Positions 43,044-51,911 of a stretch of 64,000 bases of DNA are shown one piece after another. This stretch comes from Lentisphaeria bacterium (GTDB lineage: Bacteria > Verrucomicrobiota > Lentisphaeria > Victivallales > UBA1829), in NCBI GenBank assembly GCA_017615635.1, contig JAFZZR010000099.1, positions 78,345 to 142,344 of the forward strand, given 5' to 3'. Within the stretch, counting starts at the first letter, position 1. The number at the start of each line of letters is the position of its first letter. A model generated the notes under the pieces. The model saw nothing but the letters and a program-made list of their open reading frames with translations. It did no database searches and was not told the DNA's origin. The position numbers and the translations under genes are program-made.

Positions 43044-43982
43044 ATGAAGCTTTTTCTCACCGGATACCCCGGTTTTCTTGCATCATCCATCAAAACATGG
43101 TTTGAGGAACAGGGCTGGCAGGTGGATACACTGGGACTGCTTGCATTCCCGTCAGGAATAAAACAGACAGGGAAACACATTCAGTGCAACCTTGCTGCGG
43201 AAATTCCGGATTTGCTTGAGGAACGCTATGATCTTGTAATTCATGCCGCGGGGAAAGCCCATATAGTCCCCAAAACCGATGCGGAAAAGAAAAGCTTTTA
43301 CGATGTGAATGTTACCGGGACAAGGAACGTTTTGACAGCGCTTCAAAAATCACCGCCCAAGGCTATCGTTTTCATCAGCAGCGTCGCCGTTTACGGTGTG
43401 GAAAAAGGCGAGAACATCCGGGAAGATGCCCCGCTTTTGGCAAAAACGCCATACGGTGAGAGCAAAATCATGGCCGAAAAACTTCTGCTCGAGTTTCCTT
43501 TTTCTTCGAATGTTATCCGCGGAATTGTCCGCCTTCCTCTCATCGCGGGCAAAGACGCCCCCGGCAATCTGGGCAGCATGATCAAGGCGATCCGGAAAGG
43601 ATATTATTTCAATGTTGCCGGCGGGAAAGCGAAGAGGAGCGTCGTTCTTAAGGAGGATATCGCACCTTTCCTTTTGGCACTTGGGTGCCGCGGCGGTGTT
43701 TACAACTTCACAGACGGCCGCGGCCTGACCTATGACGAACTGTATCGTGCTATCCGGAAGCAAATCGATTGCCCGCGTCGTCCTGATCTGCCGTACTGGA
43801 TTGCCTGGTGTCTTGCTTTTGCGGGCGAAACTCTCTCCCTTCTGCTTCACCGGTCCATGCCCTTCGATTTCTACCGTCTTTCGAAACTGACGGAAAGTCT
43901 CACCTTTGACGGCTCGAAAGCGGAAAAAGAAGTTGATTTTGTCCCACATCAGGTTCTGGAAAATATTGGGCAAATACTGTAA
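43044..43982 (+). CDS. NAD-dependent epimerase/dehydratase (extended SDR)
   Basis: 312 residues. Nucleotide-binding TGYPGFLASS, VIHAAGKAH, ISSVAVYG and catalytic YGESK are intact. Members in this position (between a sugar-phosphate transferase and other wb genes) reduce or epimerise UDP-4-keto-hexosamines before lipid loading. The gene is visibly richer in A+T at third positions than its left neighbours, consistent with a locus acquired or exchanged by transfer. Confidence 0.85.
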   Translation: MKLFLTGYPGFLASSIKTWFEEQGWQVDTLGLLAFPSGIKQTGKHIQCNLAAEIPDLLEERYDLVIHAAGKAHIVPKTDAEKKSFYDVNVTGTRNVLTALQKSPPKAIVFISSVAVYGVEKGENIREDAPLLAKTPYGESKIMAEKLLLEFPFSSNVIRGIVRLPLIAGKDAPGNLGSMIKAIRKGYYFNVAGGKAKRSVVLKEDIAPFLLALGCRGGVYNFTDGRGLTYDELYRAIRKQIDCPRRPDLPYWIAWCLAFAGETLSLLLHRSMPFDFYRLSKLTESLTFDGSKAEKEVDFVPHQVLENIGQIL

Positions 43983-44013
43983 CACGGATCAACACAAGGA
44001 TTTGTTCACACCT

Positions 44014-44676
44014 ATGAAACGTTTTTTCGACATCATTTTATCCGGATTCGCCATTCTCTGTTTATCCCCTTTGCTGATTCCTGTAGTCATCATCCTGAAA
44101 CTTACGGGAGAACATTACATCTTTTATACTCAGGAACGTATCGGTCGGGGCGGTAAACCATTCGGGCTTCTGAAATTCGCCACCATGCTGAAAAACAGTC
44201 CCAATATGGGCACCGGTGACATCACCACGAAATCCGATCCCCGCGTTCTTCCTTTCGGGCGCATTCTGCGAAAAACCAAAATTAATGAGCTCCCTCAGCT
44301 CTTCAATATCTTCCTGGGTGATATGAGCATCATCGGCCCCAGGCCCCTCACCCCGCGGAATTACGGGTATTATTCTCCGGAAGTCAAGAAGGGAATCGAA
44401 CAACTTACGCCCGGTTTGAGCGGAATCGGTTCCGTCATCTTCCGCGATGAGGAATCCATTATGGCCCGCTCCGGAATGAATTACACGGAATGTTACAAAA
44501 CGAGAGTATCACCCTACAAGGGCGCGTTGGAGCTCTGGTATCTGGAACATAAGAACCTCTGGGTCGACTTCAAAATCATCTTTCTGACGGCTTGGGTCAT
44601 TCTGTTTCCCAAGAGCCGGCTGCCTTTCAAATGGTTCAAAGATCTGCCGGCGAAACCGGACTGGATGGAGGAATGA
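44014..44676 (+). CDS. Initiating sugar-phosphate transferase (PglC/WcaJ-type)
   Basis: 220 residues, the small monotopic form: one N-terminal membrane-inserted helix (IILSGFAILCLSPLLIPVVIIL) then the catalytic core with YTQERIGRGGKPF, TKINELPQLFNIFLGDMSIIGPRPL and PGLSGIGSVIFRDEE. It moves a sugar 1-phosphate from UDP-sugar to undecaprenyl phosphate and starts the repeat unit. The ATG at 44014 gives the family N terminus (KRFFDIILS). Its stop overlaps the region of the next start. Confidence 0.93.
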   Translation: MKRFFDIILSGFAILCLSPLLIPVVIILKLTGEHYIFYTQERIGRGGKPFGLLKFATMLKNSPNMGTGDITTKSDPRVLPFGRILRKTKINELPQLFNIFLGDMSIIGPRPLTPRNYGYYSPEVKKGIEQLTPGLSGIGSVIFRDEESIMARSGMNYTECYKTRVSPYKGALELWYLEHKNLWVDFKIIFLTAWVILFPKSRLPFKWFKDLPAKPDWMEE

Positions 44677-44678
44677 AC

Positions 44679-45887
44679 ATGTTTCACGTTGCGGAATTCA
44701 TCGGAGAGAATATCACGGGACGGAAAAGCTCCATGTTCCTTCCGGATATCGAAGCCAACCGGGAAACGCTCTCCCGGCTCGTGGAAGGCAAGAAGGTCCT
44801 GGTCATCGGCGGGGCGGGCACGATCGGGTCCTCCTTCATCCGGGCGATCCTGCCGTTCCGTCCGGCCCAGCTCGTCGTGGTGGATATCAGCGAAAACGGA
44901 CTGACCGAGCTGACGCGCGATCTGCGGTCCACTTACGGGATGTATGTACCGCCGGATTACCGGACGTATCCCCTGAACTTTTCCGATCCCGTATTCGAAA
45001 AACTTTTCCGGGAAAACGGCGGATTCGATATTGCGGCCAATTTCTCCGCTCACAAGCATGTGCGAAGCGAAAAAGACCGCTGGAGCGTACAGGTCCTGCT
45101 GGAAAACAACGTGCTCAAAGCCCGGAAACTGCTGGATCTCCTGACCGAATTTCCCCCGGAACACTTTTTCTGCGTTTCCACGGACAAGGCGGCCAATCCG
45201 GTGAATATCATGGGCGCCAGCAAGCGGATCATGGAAGATATGATCATGTCCTACTCCGACAGGTTCAAGATCACCACGGCGCGTTTCGCCAATGTGGCTT
45301 TTTCCAACGGCAGCCTTCTGGCCGGTTTCATCGAACGCATGATGAAGCGGCAACCGCTTTCCTCGCCCAGCGACGTGAAACGGTACTTTGTCTCACCGGA
45401 GGAGTCCGGACAGATCTGCATGCTGGCCTGTCTTCTGGGAAGGAACCGCGAGATCTTCTTTCCGAAGCTGGGAGAAGAGCAGATGATGACCTTCAGCGCC
45501 ATTGCGGATAAGTTTCTCGCGGCGCTGGGCTATGTTCCCAGGTATTGCACCAGTGAGGAAGAGGCACGGAAGGCGGCGTTCGAACGCACCGAAAACGAAA
45601 AACAGTATCCGGTCTATTACTTCAAATCGGACACGACGGGCGAGAAAAGCTTCGAAGAGTTCTATGTCCCCGGCGAACATCTGGACCTCACCCGGTTTCA
45701 GTCCCTGGGCGTGATCGACTCCGTGAAGCCTCGTCCGCTGGAGGAACTGAATACGTTTCTTGCGGATTTGAGCCGAATTCTGGAACGGAAGGAGACCACG
45801 AAGGCGGAGATCGTCGAGGTCATGCGTGCTTATCTTCCTAACTTCATCCACGAGGAAAAAGGAAAAAATCTTGACCAGAAGATGTGA
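44679..45887 (+). CDS. Polysaccharide SDR (UDP-HexNAc 4,6-dehydratase/epimerase-like)
   Basis: 402 residues. GGAGTIGSSFIR, ANFSAHKHVRSEKD, VSTDKAANPVNIMGASKR (Met replaces the usual SDR Tyr, as in FlaA1/WbpM-type enzymes) and RFANVAFSNGSL. It most likely makes the keto-sugar used for a deoxy-amino sugar of the repeat unit; residues 1-45 are an extra N-terminal segment. Two ATGs are possible: 44673 overlaps the previous stop, but GGAGG has a 7-nt spacer only to the one at 44679. Confidence 0.85.
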   Translation: MFHVAEFIGENITGRKSSMFLPDIEANRETLSRLVEGKKVLVIGGAGTIGSSFIRAILPFRPAQLVVVDISENGLTELTRDLRSTYGMYVPPDYRTYPLNFSDPVFEKLFRENGGFDIAANFSAHKHVRSEKDRWSVQVLLENNVLKARKLLDLLTEFPPEHFFCVSTDKAANPVNIMGASKRIMEDMIMSYSDRFKITTARFANVAFSNGSLLAGFIERMMKRQPLSSPSDVKRYFVSPEESGQICMLACLLGRNREIFFPKLGEEQMMTFSAIADKFLAALGYVPRYCTSEEEARKAAFERTENEKQYPVYYFKSDTTGEKSFEEFYVPGEHLDLTRFQSLGVIDSVKPRPLEELNTFLADLSRILERKETTKAEIVEVMRAYLPNFIHEEKGKNLDQKM

Positions 45888-45993
45888 TAAAAAGACATGA
45901 CTTCCCGGAGCCGTCTGTCATTTTACGTGAAGGGGAGAGGTCTTCCATCAGCATCCATCCTTCTCTTTTTTTCGGGCCGTGTGAAAAAAGAGG

Positions 45994-46022
45994 TTGAAAA
46001 TCAGTCGAAGATATGATATAGT
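45994..46022 (+). promoter_or_regulatory. Internal promoter in the polysaccharide locus
   Basis: TTGAAA (45994-45999), 17-nt spacer, TATAGT (46017-46022). It lies in a 246-bp space after the dehydratase gene and would drive the next four genes separately. Confidence 0.65.
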
Positions 46023-46133
46023 AAACGGTTCTTTTTTTCGCATTCCAGGTCGAGGACTTCACTGGTCAAATTTGAGAGGAATCATCTGCAAATGAAAATC
46101 GAGGAACCGGTCTCAAAGATCCGAGGAGAAAAG

Positions 46134-48203
46134 ATGATACGTTTATTCGAGGAAATCGCCGCATTGATTGCCGCTTGCTTTGCGGCGAGCGCCATCCTGA
46201 TACCCGCTGCGGACTATGTGCTGTGGGACAACCGGATCGGACTCGGTTTCGTTGTGCTGCTGTTGTACGGACTTATCCGAAGTCTGGTGCCCCAGGTAAA
46301 AGAATTTTTCCGCTCATGGAAGAGGCTGATTCCTGTGGCCGTCATTCTTCTCGCCGCCGGATGTGTTTTTTTCGGCATCAGGAGTCCTCATTTTCTCATG
46401 GGGGAGACCAATCTTGTAACGATCTATCCGGGTAATTTTACTATCCACAGCCTGTCGCAGAACAAAGAACCTTCAAACCGTCTCCCCTGCACGGGCTACA
46501 TTGTCGGTGAATGTCCGACCTGGAAAGTCAAATTTCAGCAGACTCTCACTCCTCTTGAGAATGCCGAACCGCTGACATTTAAATTTTCCACTCGCTTTAT
46601 CCGCAAGAACAAATTTTGTCTCGACGTCTCTTTCGGCCGGCCGGGGGTACTTCAATATCAGATCAATGACGACAAGATGGAACTTTCGGTACCGGAGGCG
46701 GGGAGATACAGGATTCCATTGGATTCCCCATCGCTGCATTCGTTGTCAAAGCATCGTTTTTCCATCGAGCGCTTCATTTTCTTTGCCGGGCTGACCGTTT
46801 TGCTTCTGCTGGGTATCGTTTTCGTATGGGAAATCGGCAGAAAAATTGTCCGGTGTGAATCCGTTTCATGGGATCTGATGCTGGTGATCTGCACCATTTT
46901 CCTGGTTTATATCGCTCCGATGCTGCTGTATGGGATAAATTGTTCGGATCTGGCATATCATGAACCCCATTTGCCGATACCCCGCATTTACAAACATCCA
47001 CCTCTCATCGCCGTCTGCTGGCGAACGCTGTGTCTGCTGATTCCGGCCAAGTCCGCTTTTGTCAGTTTTGCGGTCGGTTCGCTTCTGATGTACTTAGCCG
47101 GCCTTCTGATGACGGAACGCGTGCTGTGCAAGATAAAGGAAAAATGGCCGGCGTGGATTGCATTTTTGATTCTGTTGGGCGGATTGAGGTTCTATCAGAA
47201 CCGCGTGCTTGTTGACGTATTCCTTTGCATAACGGCATTTTTCACGCTGGGGCTTCTTCTGCTGCTTCTGGATCAAAAGCGTAAATGGGTGCTTTACGCC
47301 GTCCTTGTTCCGTTTGTGCCATTGGCCGTCATGATCATGGGGCTGAGGCATGAGGCTGCGGGTATTTCGTACGTGTTCTGCGTTGCCCTGGCCGGTCTTC
47401 TTGTCCGGCGGCTTTCCTCCCGCCGCAGATTTCGCAAAATTGCATACTCCATTGCGGTAGGAACGGTGCTGTTCGCCGTGGTGTTCGGCATTCACTGGGG
47501 TCTGATAAAGTATGTATTTCCCGTGGAGGATAAAGACATTTCCTACGAACTGGACAACGAATTTCGCCGTTATCAGCTCAAGGAAATTTTGAAGATCTGC
47601 TATTTCGGCAAGCATTACGACTGGCTGCCGGAGGATTTTTCCAAATGTCTGCCGGAAGGATTCGACAAGGGGGCGGCTCCGTTTCGGCTGGGGAACAGAG
47701 AGCTGGCGCAATTCAAGCCATTGTCTTCGGAGCGAATTTCCTCCGTCTGGAAAACGATGATCTGGCAGCATCCGTTCATCTATTTGCGAGGGAAAGTTGA
47801 AGGTTATTGCAAGGTCTGCGATCGGCTGGATGGGTTTCGGGCAAACTGGCCGTCCTCCGGTTTCTGCTTCGGGTTCTTCTCTCCGCATCTGCCGAGCTGG
47901 CTATGCTGCGGCGCTCTGCTGCTTACGTTTCTTCTCTCGGTCATTCTGCTGATGCACCGTCCGATTTTCCGCGGAATCCTGTATCTTGCCGCGGTAACAA
48001 GTGCGGCAGGCACGGCGCACATGGCGGCGCTCTTCTTCATCCCGGTTTCACCCCAGGCCCGTTATCTTTTCTGGGTCTATGCAAGCAGCGGGATCTCCCT
48101 TGCTCTGCTGCTGTACATTGTCTGGCTTCTGGTTTGGGCCCGCCTTGGCCGGGCTTCCACGAGACAGCTCTACATTATTGGAGACAGGAGGGGATGTAAA
48201 TGA
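46134..48203 (+). CDS. Large polytopic membrane protein of the polysaccharide locus
   Basis: 689 residues. Three N-terminal helices, an extracytoplasmic region of about 130 residues (about 85-215, GNFTIHSLSQNKEP to RYRIPLDSPSL), then about eight more helices and a second soluble stretch (about 465-580, SYELDNEFRRYQLKEILKICYFGKHY). The layout resembles GT-C-fold membrane glycosyltransferases or related export proteins, but no catalytic motif is certain. The ATG at 46134 has AGGAG with a 5-nt spacer and is preferred to 46092. It overlaps the GT2 gene by 4 bp. Confidence 0.7.
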   Translation: MIRLFEEIAALIAACFAASAILIPAADYVLWDNRIGLGFVVLLLYGLIRSLVPQVKEFFRSWKRLIPVAVILLAAGCVFFGIRSPHFLMGETNLVTIYPGNFTIHSLSQNKEPSNRLPCTGYIVGECPTWKVKFQQTLTPLENAEPLTFKFSTRFIRKNKFCLDVSFGRPGVLQYQINDDKMELSVPEAGRYRIPLDSPSLHSLSKHRFSIERFIFFAGLTVLLLLGIVFVWEIGRKIVRCESVSWDLMLVICTIFLVYIAPMLLYGINCSDLAYHEPHLPIPRIYKHPPLIAVCWRTLCLLIPAKSAFVSFAVGSLLMYLAGLLMTERVLCKIKEKWPAWIAFLILLGGLRFYQNRVLVDVFLCITAFFTLGLLLLLLDQKRKWVLYAVLVPFVPLAVMIMGLRHEAAGISYVFCVALAGLLVRRLSSRRRFRKIAYSIAVGTVLFAVVFGIHWGLIKYVFPVEDKDISYELDNEFRRYQLKEILKICYFGKHYDWLPEDFSKCLPEGFDKGAAPFRLGNRELAQFKPLSSERISSVWKTMIWQHPFIYLRGKVEGYCKVCDRLDGFRANWPSSGFCFGFFSPHLPSWLCCGALLLTFLLSVILLMHRPIFRGILYLAAVTSAAGTAHMAALFFIPVSPQARYLFWVYASSGISLALLLYIVWLLVWARLGRASTRQLYIIGDRRGCK

Positions 48204-49150
48204 AATGCTTCATTCAAATCCCCTGCTACAACGAGGAAAAGACCCTGCCTTCGGTCGTTGCCGATCTGCCGAAGAGCATCCCCGGGATCGATGAACTCGA
48301 ACTGATGATCATCGACGACGGCTCGACGGACCGCACGGTGGAAACGGCACGGAGTCTGGGGATCCGTCATATCGTCTGCCACAACACCAACCGGGGGTTG
48401 GCGGCGGCGTTCCGCAGCGGGGTGGAATACGCGCTCTCCCATGGTGCGGATATTCTGGTAAACACCGATGGAGACAATCAGTATTTCGGCGGAGACGTGC
48501 CGCAACTGGTTCAGCCGATTCTGGAAGGCCGGGCGGACCTGGTTGTCGGATGCCGCCCGATCCTCGGACACAAGGAATTCTCGCCGGTGAAGAAACTTCT
48601 GCAGCTCTGCGGCAGTCAGGTGCTGCGCACGATCTCCAAGACGACGGTACGGGATGCGGCGAGCGGATTCCGGGCCTTTTCCAAGGAAACGCTGCTGCGG
48701 ATCTTCATCCACTCCAAGTTCAGCTACTGTATGGAGACGCTGATCCAGATCGGCAATCTCGGCATGCGTGTTGCCTCGGTGGATATCCGGGTCAATCCGA
48801 AGACCCGCGAGAGCCGTCTTTTCCGGAGCATTCCGCAGTATATCCGCAAATCCGGCGGCACAATGGTTGCCATGTTCATTCTTTACCGGCCGGTGGCGTT
48901 TTTTGTCTTTTTGTCGCTTCCGCTCTGGCTTATCTGTCTTGCAGGCGGTCTGCGCGCCATTTTGTGCTCTCTCTGGAATCACGTGCCGCTGAAGACCTAT
49001 ACGCCGAGTCTGCTGGCGGTGGTGCTTCTGGCGGTGCTGGCGCTGCTTTTCGATATTCTGGCTGTGATCGGCAGTCTGCTGAAGGCACAGCGCCGTCTTA
49101 CGGAAGAGGTGCTGTATCTGGAGCGGTCGGCGCGTTTCCGGGAAAAATGA
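48200..49150 (+). CDS. Family 2 glycosyltransferase (DPM1/GtrB-like)
   Basis: 316 residues. IQIPCYNEEKTLP, IIDDGSTDRT, NRGLAAAFRSGV, NTDGDNQY (DxD) and DAASGFRAFS are those of polyprenyl-phosphate glycosyltransferases. Two C-terminal helices (VFLSLPLWLICLAGGL and VVLLAVLALLFDILAVIG) match the GtrB form. It may charge undecaprenyl phosphate with a sugar for a flippase of the GtrA type, which is encoded in the following gene. Confidence 0.9.
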   Translation: MKCFIQIPCYNEEKTLPSVVADLPKSIPGIDELELMIIDDGSTDRTVETARSLGIRHIVCHNTNRGLAAAFRSGVEYALSHGADILVNTDGDNQYFGGDVPQLVQPILEGRADLVVGCRPILGHKEFSPVKKLLQLCGSQVLRTISKTTVRDAASGFRAFSKETLLRIFIHSKFSYCMETLIQIGNLGMRVASVDIRVNPKTRESRLFRSIPQYIRKSGGTMVAMFILYRPVAFFVFLSLPLWLICLAGGLRAILCSLWNHVPLKTYTPSLLAVVLLAVLALLFDILAVIGSLLKAQRRLTEEVLYLERSARFREK

Positions 49151-49163
49151 GGCACGGCGGCGG

Positions 49164-50663
49164 ATGAAAATCGGATCTCAGGGCTTTCTCGAAGCGGTCA
49201 AATACACGGCCGGCTGCGGGGGCGGACTGCTCCTTAAGGTCCTGATCACTTCGGCAGCGACGTATCTGCGGATCCCCCTGCGCTTTTCCTATCTGATTGC
49301 GGCGATAAGCCTTCTTTTCTTCTCCTTCTTCTTTCATCGGCAAGTCACATTCCGTTCGCAGACCCGGAACGGCAGCAAAGGGTCCGTTCTGCGTGATTTC
49401 GCGCTTTATGTACCCGGCGTGCTGGCGTTCAAGGTCCTCGACTATGTGCTTGTGGTCATGGCGGCGGGTGCGCTGCGCGGGTATCTGCAGAATTCCACGG
49501 AACTGACGCTCACCTGGATCCAGATCATCAATACGAGCTGCATCTTTTCCTCATCCGCCGTGCTGTTCACCTTGAGGTTCTTCGTCTATAAGGTCATTTT
49601 TCACAAATGGAGCGAAGCGGATCTCGACTATTATACGGGCAAAGCCGTCTCCGTGTATGAAGGATACTCCGCCCGGAGTGAAATCGCCGCCAATGCCGCC
49701 AGCGGAGGATTCGTTACGGGCATGCTGACCCATCTTCTGGAATCGAACAGGATCGACGGCGCGCTGGTCTCCCGTCTCGAAGCGGACAAAGGCGAAATCA
49801 CGCCTGTTGTGGAAATCGTCACGAAGGCGTCGGATCTGATGCGTTTCCAGGGGAGCATTTACATGAGCTATCCGCTGCTTTCCGCCGAGATACTTGATAA
49901 AATCCACGCATTCTCCGGACGACTTGCAATCGTGGCACTGCCGTGTCAATGCCGGGGCATACGGAAGCGGCTGGAGAACGATCCGGCGCTGCAGGGACGG
50001 TCGATTTTTCTGATCGGACTTTTCTGCGGACACACGTCGCAGCCCGCTCTGCTTGACCGTGTGCTGGAGCGTAAAAAGATCAGGAAAACGGAGATCCGGA
50101 GTTTCCGGTTCCGCCGCGGTCTCGGCCGAGGATACAGCGAAATCGTTTTGCACAACGGTACGCGGATCACCTTTCCCAGCGCAGCATATCTTCTGTATCA
50201 AAATCTTTTCGTGGAAGCCGCGCCGCAATGCGCCGCCTGCTTCGATCATTTTGCGGAAGCCGCCGACCTTGCCTGCGGCGATGTCTGGACCTGGCGGCAT
50301 CGCCGCGACAAGATCAAGCATTCGATCTTCTGTTCACGGACCGAAGCCGGCGAGGAAGCGCTTCAGGAAGCGATCCGGTCCGGCTGTTTCGTTGTGGAAA
50401 GATCCGACCGTGTCCGGCTGCTTCGCGCCAATATCCGCGCGGCGATCTACCACAAGGCGATCGCCGCCCGCGCGGAAGCGGCAGCCCGGTACGGGAAAAA
50501 ACTTCCGATCCCTCCGCAGGCTCGTCCGGCCCGCTGGAACGAGCGGCTTGCAGCCCGGCTGCTTGCGCGGCTCAACCAGAAACAACCGGAACGGATCCTG
50601 AAAATGAATCGCCGCTATCTGAAAATACTGCTCTATGTTTTCAAAGGGCTGACCAACTTCTGA
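49164..50663 (+). CDS. GtrA-FrhB fusion protein
   Basis: 499 residues joining two domains not normally in one chain. Residues about 8-150 are a four-helix GtrA-like flippase domain (YTAGCGGGLLLKVLITSAA, FFSFFFHRQVTFRS, GVLAFKVLDYVLVV). Residues about 160-440 match the coenzyme F420 hydrogenase/dehydrogenase beta-subunit C-terminal domain: ASGGFVTGML, VALPCQCRGIRKRL, GLFCGHTSQPALL and CAACFDHFAEAADLACGDVW. The second domain occurs in many surface polysaccharide clusters next to pyruvyl transferases, where it may act as a flavin- or Fe-S-dependent oxidoreductase of the sugar. It is flanked by a GtrB-like GT2 and a pyruvyl transferase. Confidence 0.85.
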   Translation: MKIGSQGFLEAVKYTAGCGGGLLLKVLITSAATYLRIPLRFSYLIAAISLLFFSFFFHRQVTFRSQTRNGSKGSVLRDFALYVPGVLAFKVLDYVLVVMAAGALRGYLQNSTELTLTWIQIINTSCIFSSSAVLFTLRFFVYKVIFHKWSEADLDYYTGKAVSVYEGYSARSEIAANAASGGFVTGMLTHLLESNRIDGALVSRLEADKGEITPVVEIVTKASDLMRFQGSIYMSYPLLSAEILDKIHAFSGRLAIVALPCQCRGIRKRLENDPALQGRSIFLIGLFCGHTSQPALLDRVLERKKIRKTEIRSFRFRRGLGRGYSEIVLHNGTRITFPSAAYLLYQNLFVEAAPQCAACFDHFAEAADLACGDVWTWRHRRDKIKHSIFCSRTEAGEEALQEAIRSGCFVVERSDRVRLLRANIRAAIYHKAIAARAEAAARYGKKLPIPPQARPARWNERLAARLLARLNQKQPERILKMNRRYLKILLYVFKGLTNF

Positions 50664-50678
50664 CGCGAGGAAGAAATT

Positions 50679-51911
50679 ATGAAATACGTTATCAGTCAGG
50701 TCGCTTTTTCCGGCAACAAAGGCGCCTCCGGCATGGCCAAGGCGCTGATCCAGAATCTTCGCGAACTGGATCCGGAAGCGAAATTTCATGTGCTCTCCTA
50801 CTACCCGAAAGCAGACCGGAGGAAAAATCTTCCCGTGGATGTGGAGATCGTCGACGGCTCGCCGCGCACGGTGCTGATCCGTTTTTTTCTCTCCTTCTGG
50901 ATGTATCTCTTCCGGCTCCTGCATCTTCCAGGGACCTGGTATCTCCGGGGAGCCATGAAACCGCTGGGCACGTGCGATCTCTGGATCGACGCCGCAGGCA
51001 TCTCCTTTGTCGACGGGCGGGAGAAATTCACGATTTTCAATCTGCTGAGCATCTTTCCCGCGCTGGCGACCGGGCGGAAAATCGTAAAGGCGTCTCAGGC
51101 CATGGGGCCCTTCGAACATACGCTGAACCGTCTGCTCGCGAAATGTTTTCTTCCGCGCATGACCCTGATCGCGGCGCGCGGCGATCAGACGGCACGCTAC
51201 CTGGAGCCGCTGAGCTTGAAGAACGTTGTCCGATATTCCGATGTTGCCTTTTCCCTGCGCTGTTCTCCGGAAGATGCGGAACGGGCTTCGGCGCTGCTGC
51301 CGCCGCCGGAAAATCAGAAAAAAATCATCGGGATCTCCCCGAGCCAGGTGGTATATGCGCTGTGCGCCAAACAAAAGATCCCTTATCTTCCGGTGTTGCG
51401 GGATTTCATTCAGCAGCGCGCCGCGGAAGGATTTCACTGCGTGATTTTTCCGCATTCGGCACGGCAGGAAAGCGTCAAACGGCATAACAACGACCTGCCG
51501 GTGCTGCGGGAATTGAAGGCGCTGCTGCCGGAAAACGAAGCGATTTCCTGGGTGGATCAGGAATTGAGCGATTGCGAACTGCGGATGCTGATCGGCAAAC
51601 TGGATTTCCTGGTGGCCTCCCGCTTTCACGCCATCATTTCCGCCATGTCAACGGGCATTCCGACCGTGGTGATCGGCTGGAGTCACAAGTACGCGGAAGT
51701 GCTTTCCGCCTTTGGACTGGAGCAGTGCTGTATCGGCTACGCCGATCTCTCGGTGGAGAATCTGCAGAAAAAATTCAATGAGCTGCAGCAAAAGAGCGGG
51801 GAAATCCATGATCGGATCCTCGCTGTTTTCTCCCGAATCCGGGAGGACAACCGGAAATTCTTTCAGCAAATCTTCGAACTTGCCTCCTCCGGAAGGAAGA
51901 GTTCCTCCTGA
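50679..51911 (+). CDS. Polysaccharide pyruvyl transferase family protein
   Basis: 410 residues of the CsaB/WcaK/AmsJ family, GT-B-like fold. ISQVAFSGNKGASGMAKAL at the N terminus and LVASRFHAIISAMSTGIPTVVIGWSHKY in the C-terminal half carry the family residues (Arg-Phe-His). It uses PEP to add a ketal pyruvate to a sugar of the polymer. Start at 50679 with GAGGAAG. Its last 49 bp overlap the end of the convergent GT4 gene. Confidence 0.9.
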   Translation: MKYVISQVAFSGNKGASGMAKALIQNLRELDPEAKFHVLSYYPKADRRKNLPVDVEIVDGSPRTVLIRFFLSFWMYLFRLLHLPGTWYLRGAMKPLGTCDLWIDAAGISFVDGREKFTIFNLLSIFPALATGRKIVKASQAMGPFEHTLNRLLAKCFLPRMTLIAARGDQTARYLEPLSLKNVVRYSDVAFSLRCSPEDAERASALLPPPENQKKIIGISPSQVVYALCAKQKIPYLPVLRDFIQQRAAEGFHCVIFPHSARQESVKRHNNDLPVLRELKALLPENEAISWVDQELSDCELRMLIGKLDFLVASRFHAIISAMSTGIPTVVIGWSHKYAEVLSAFGLEQCCIGYADLSVENLQKKFNELQQKSGEIHDRILAVFSRIREDNRKFFQQIFELASSGRKSSS

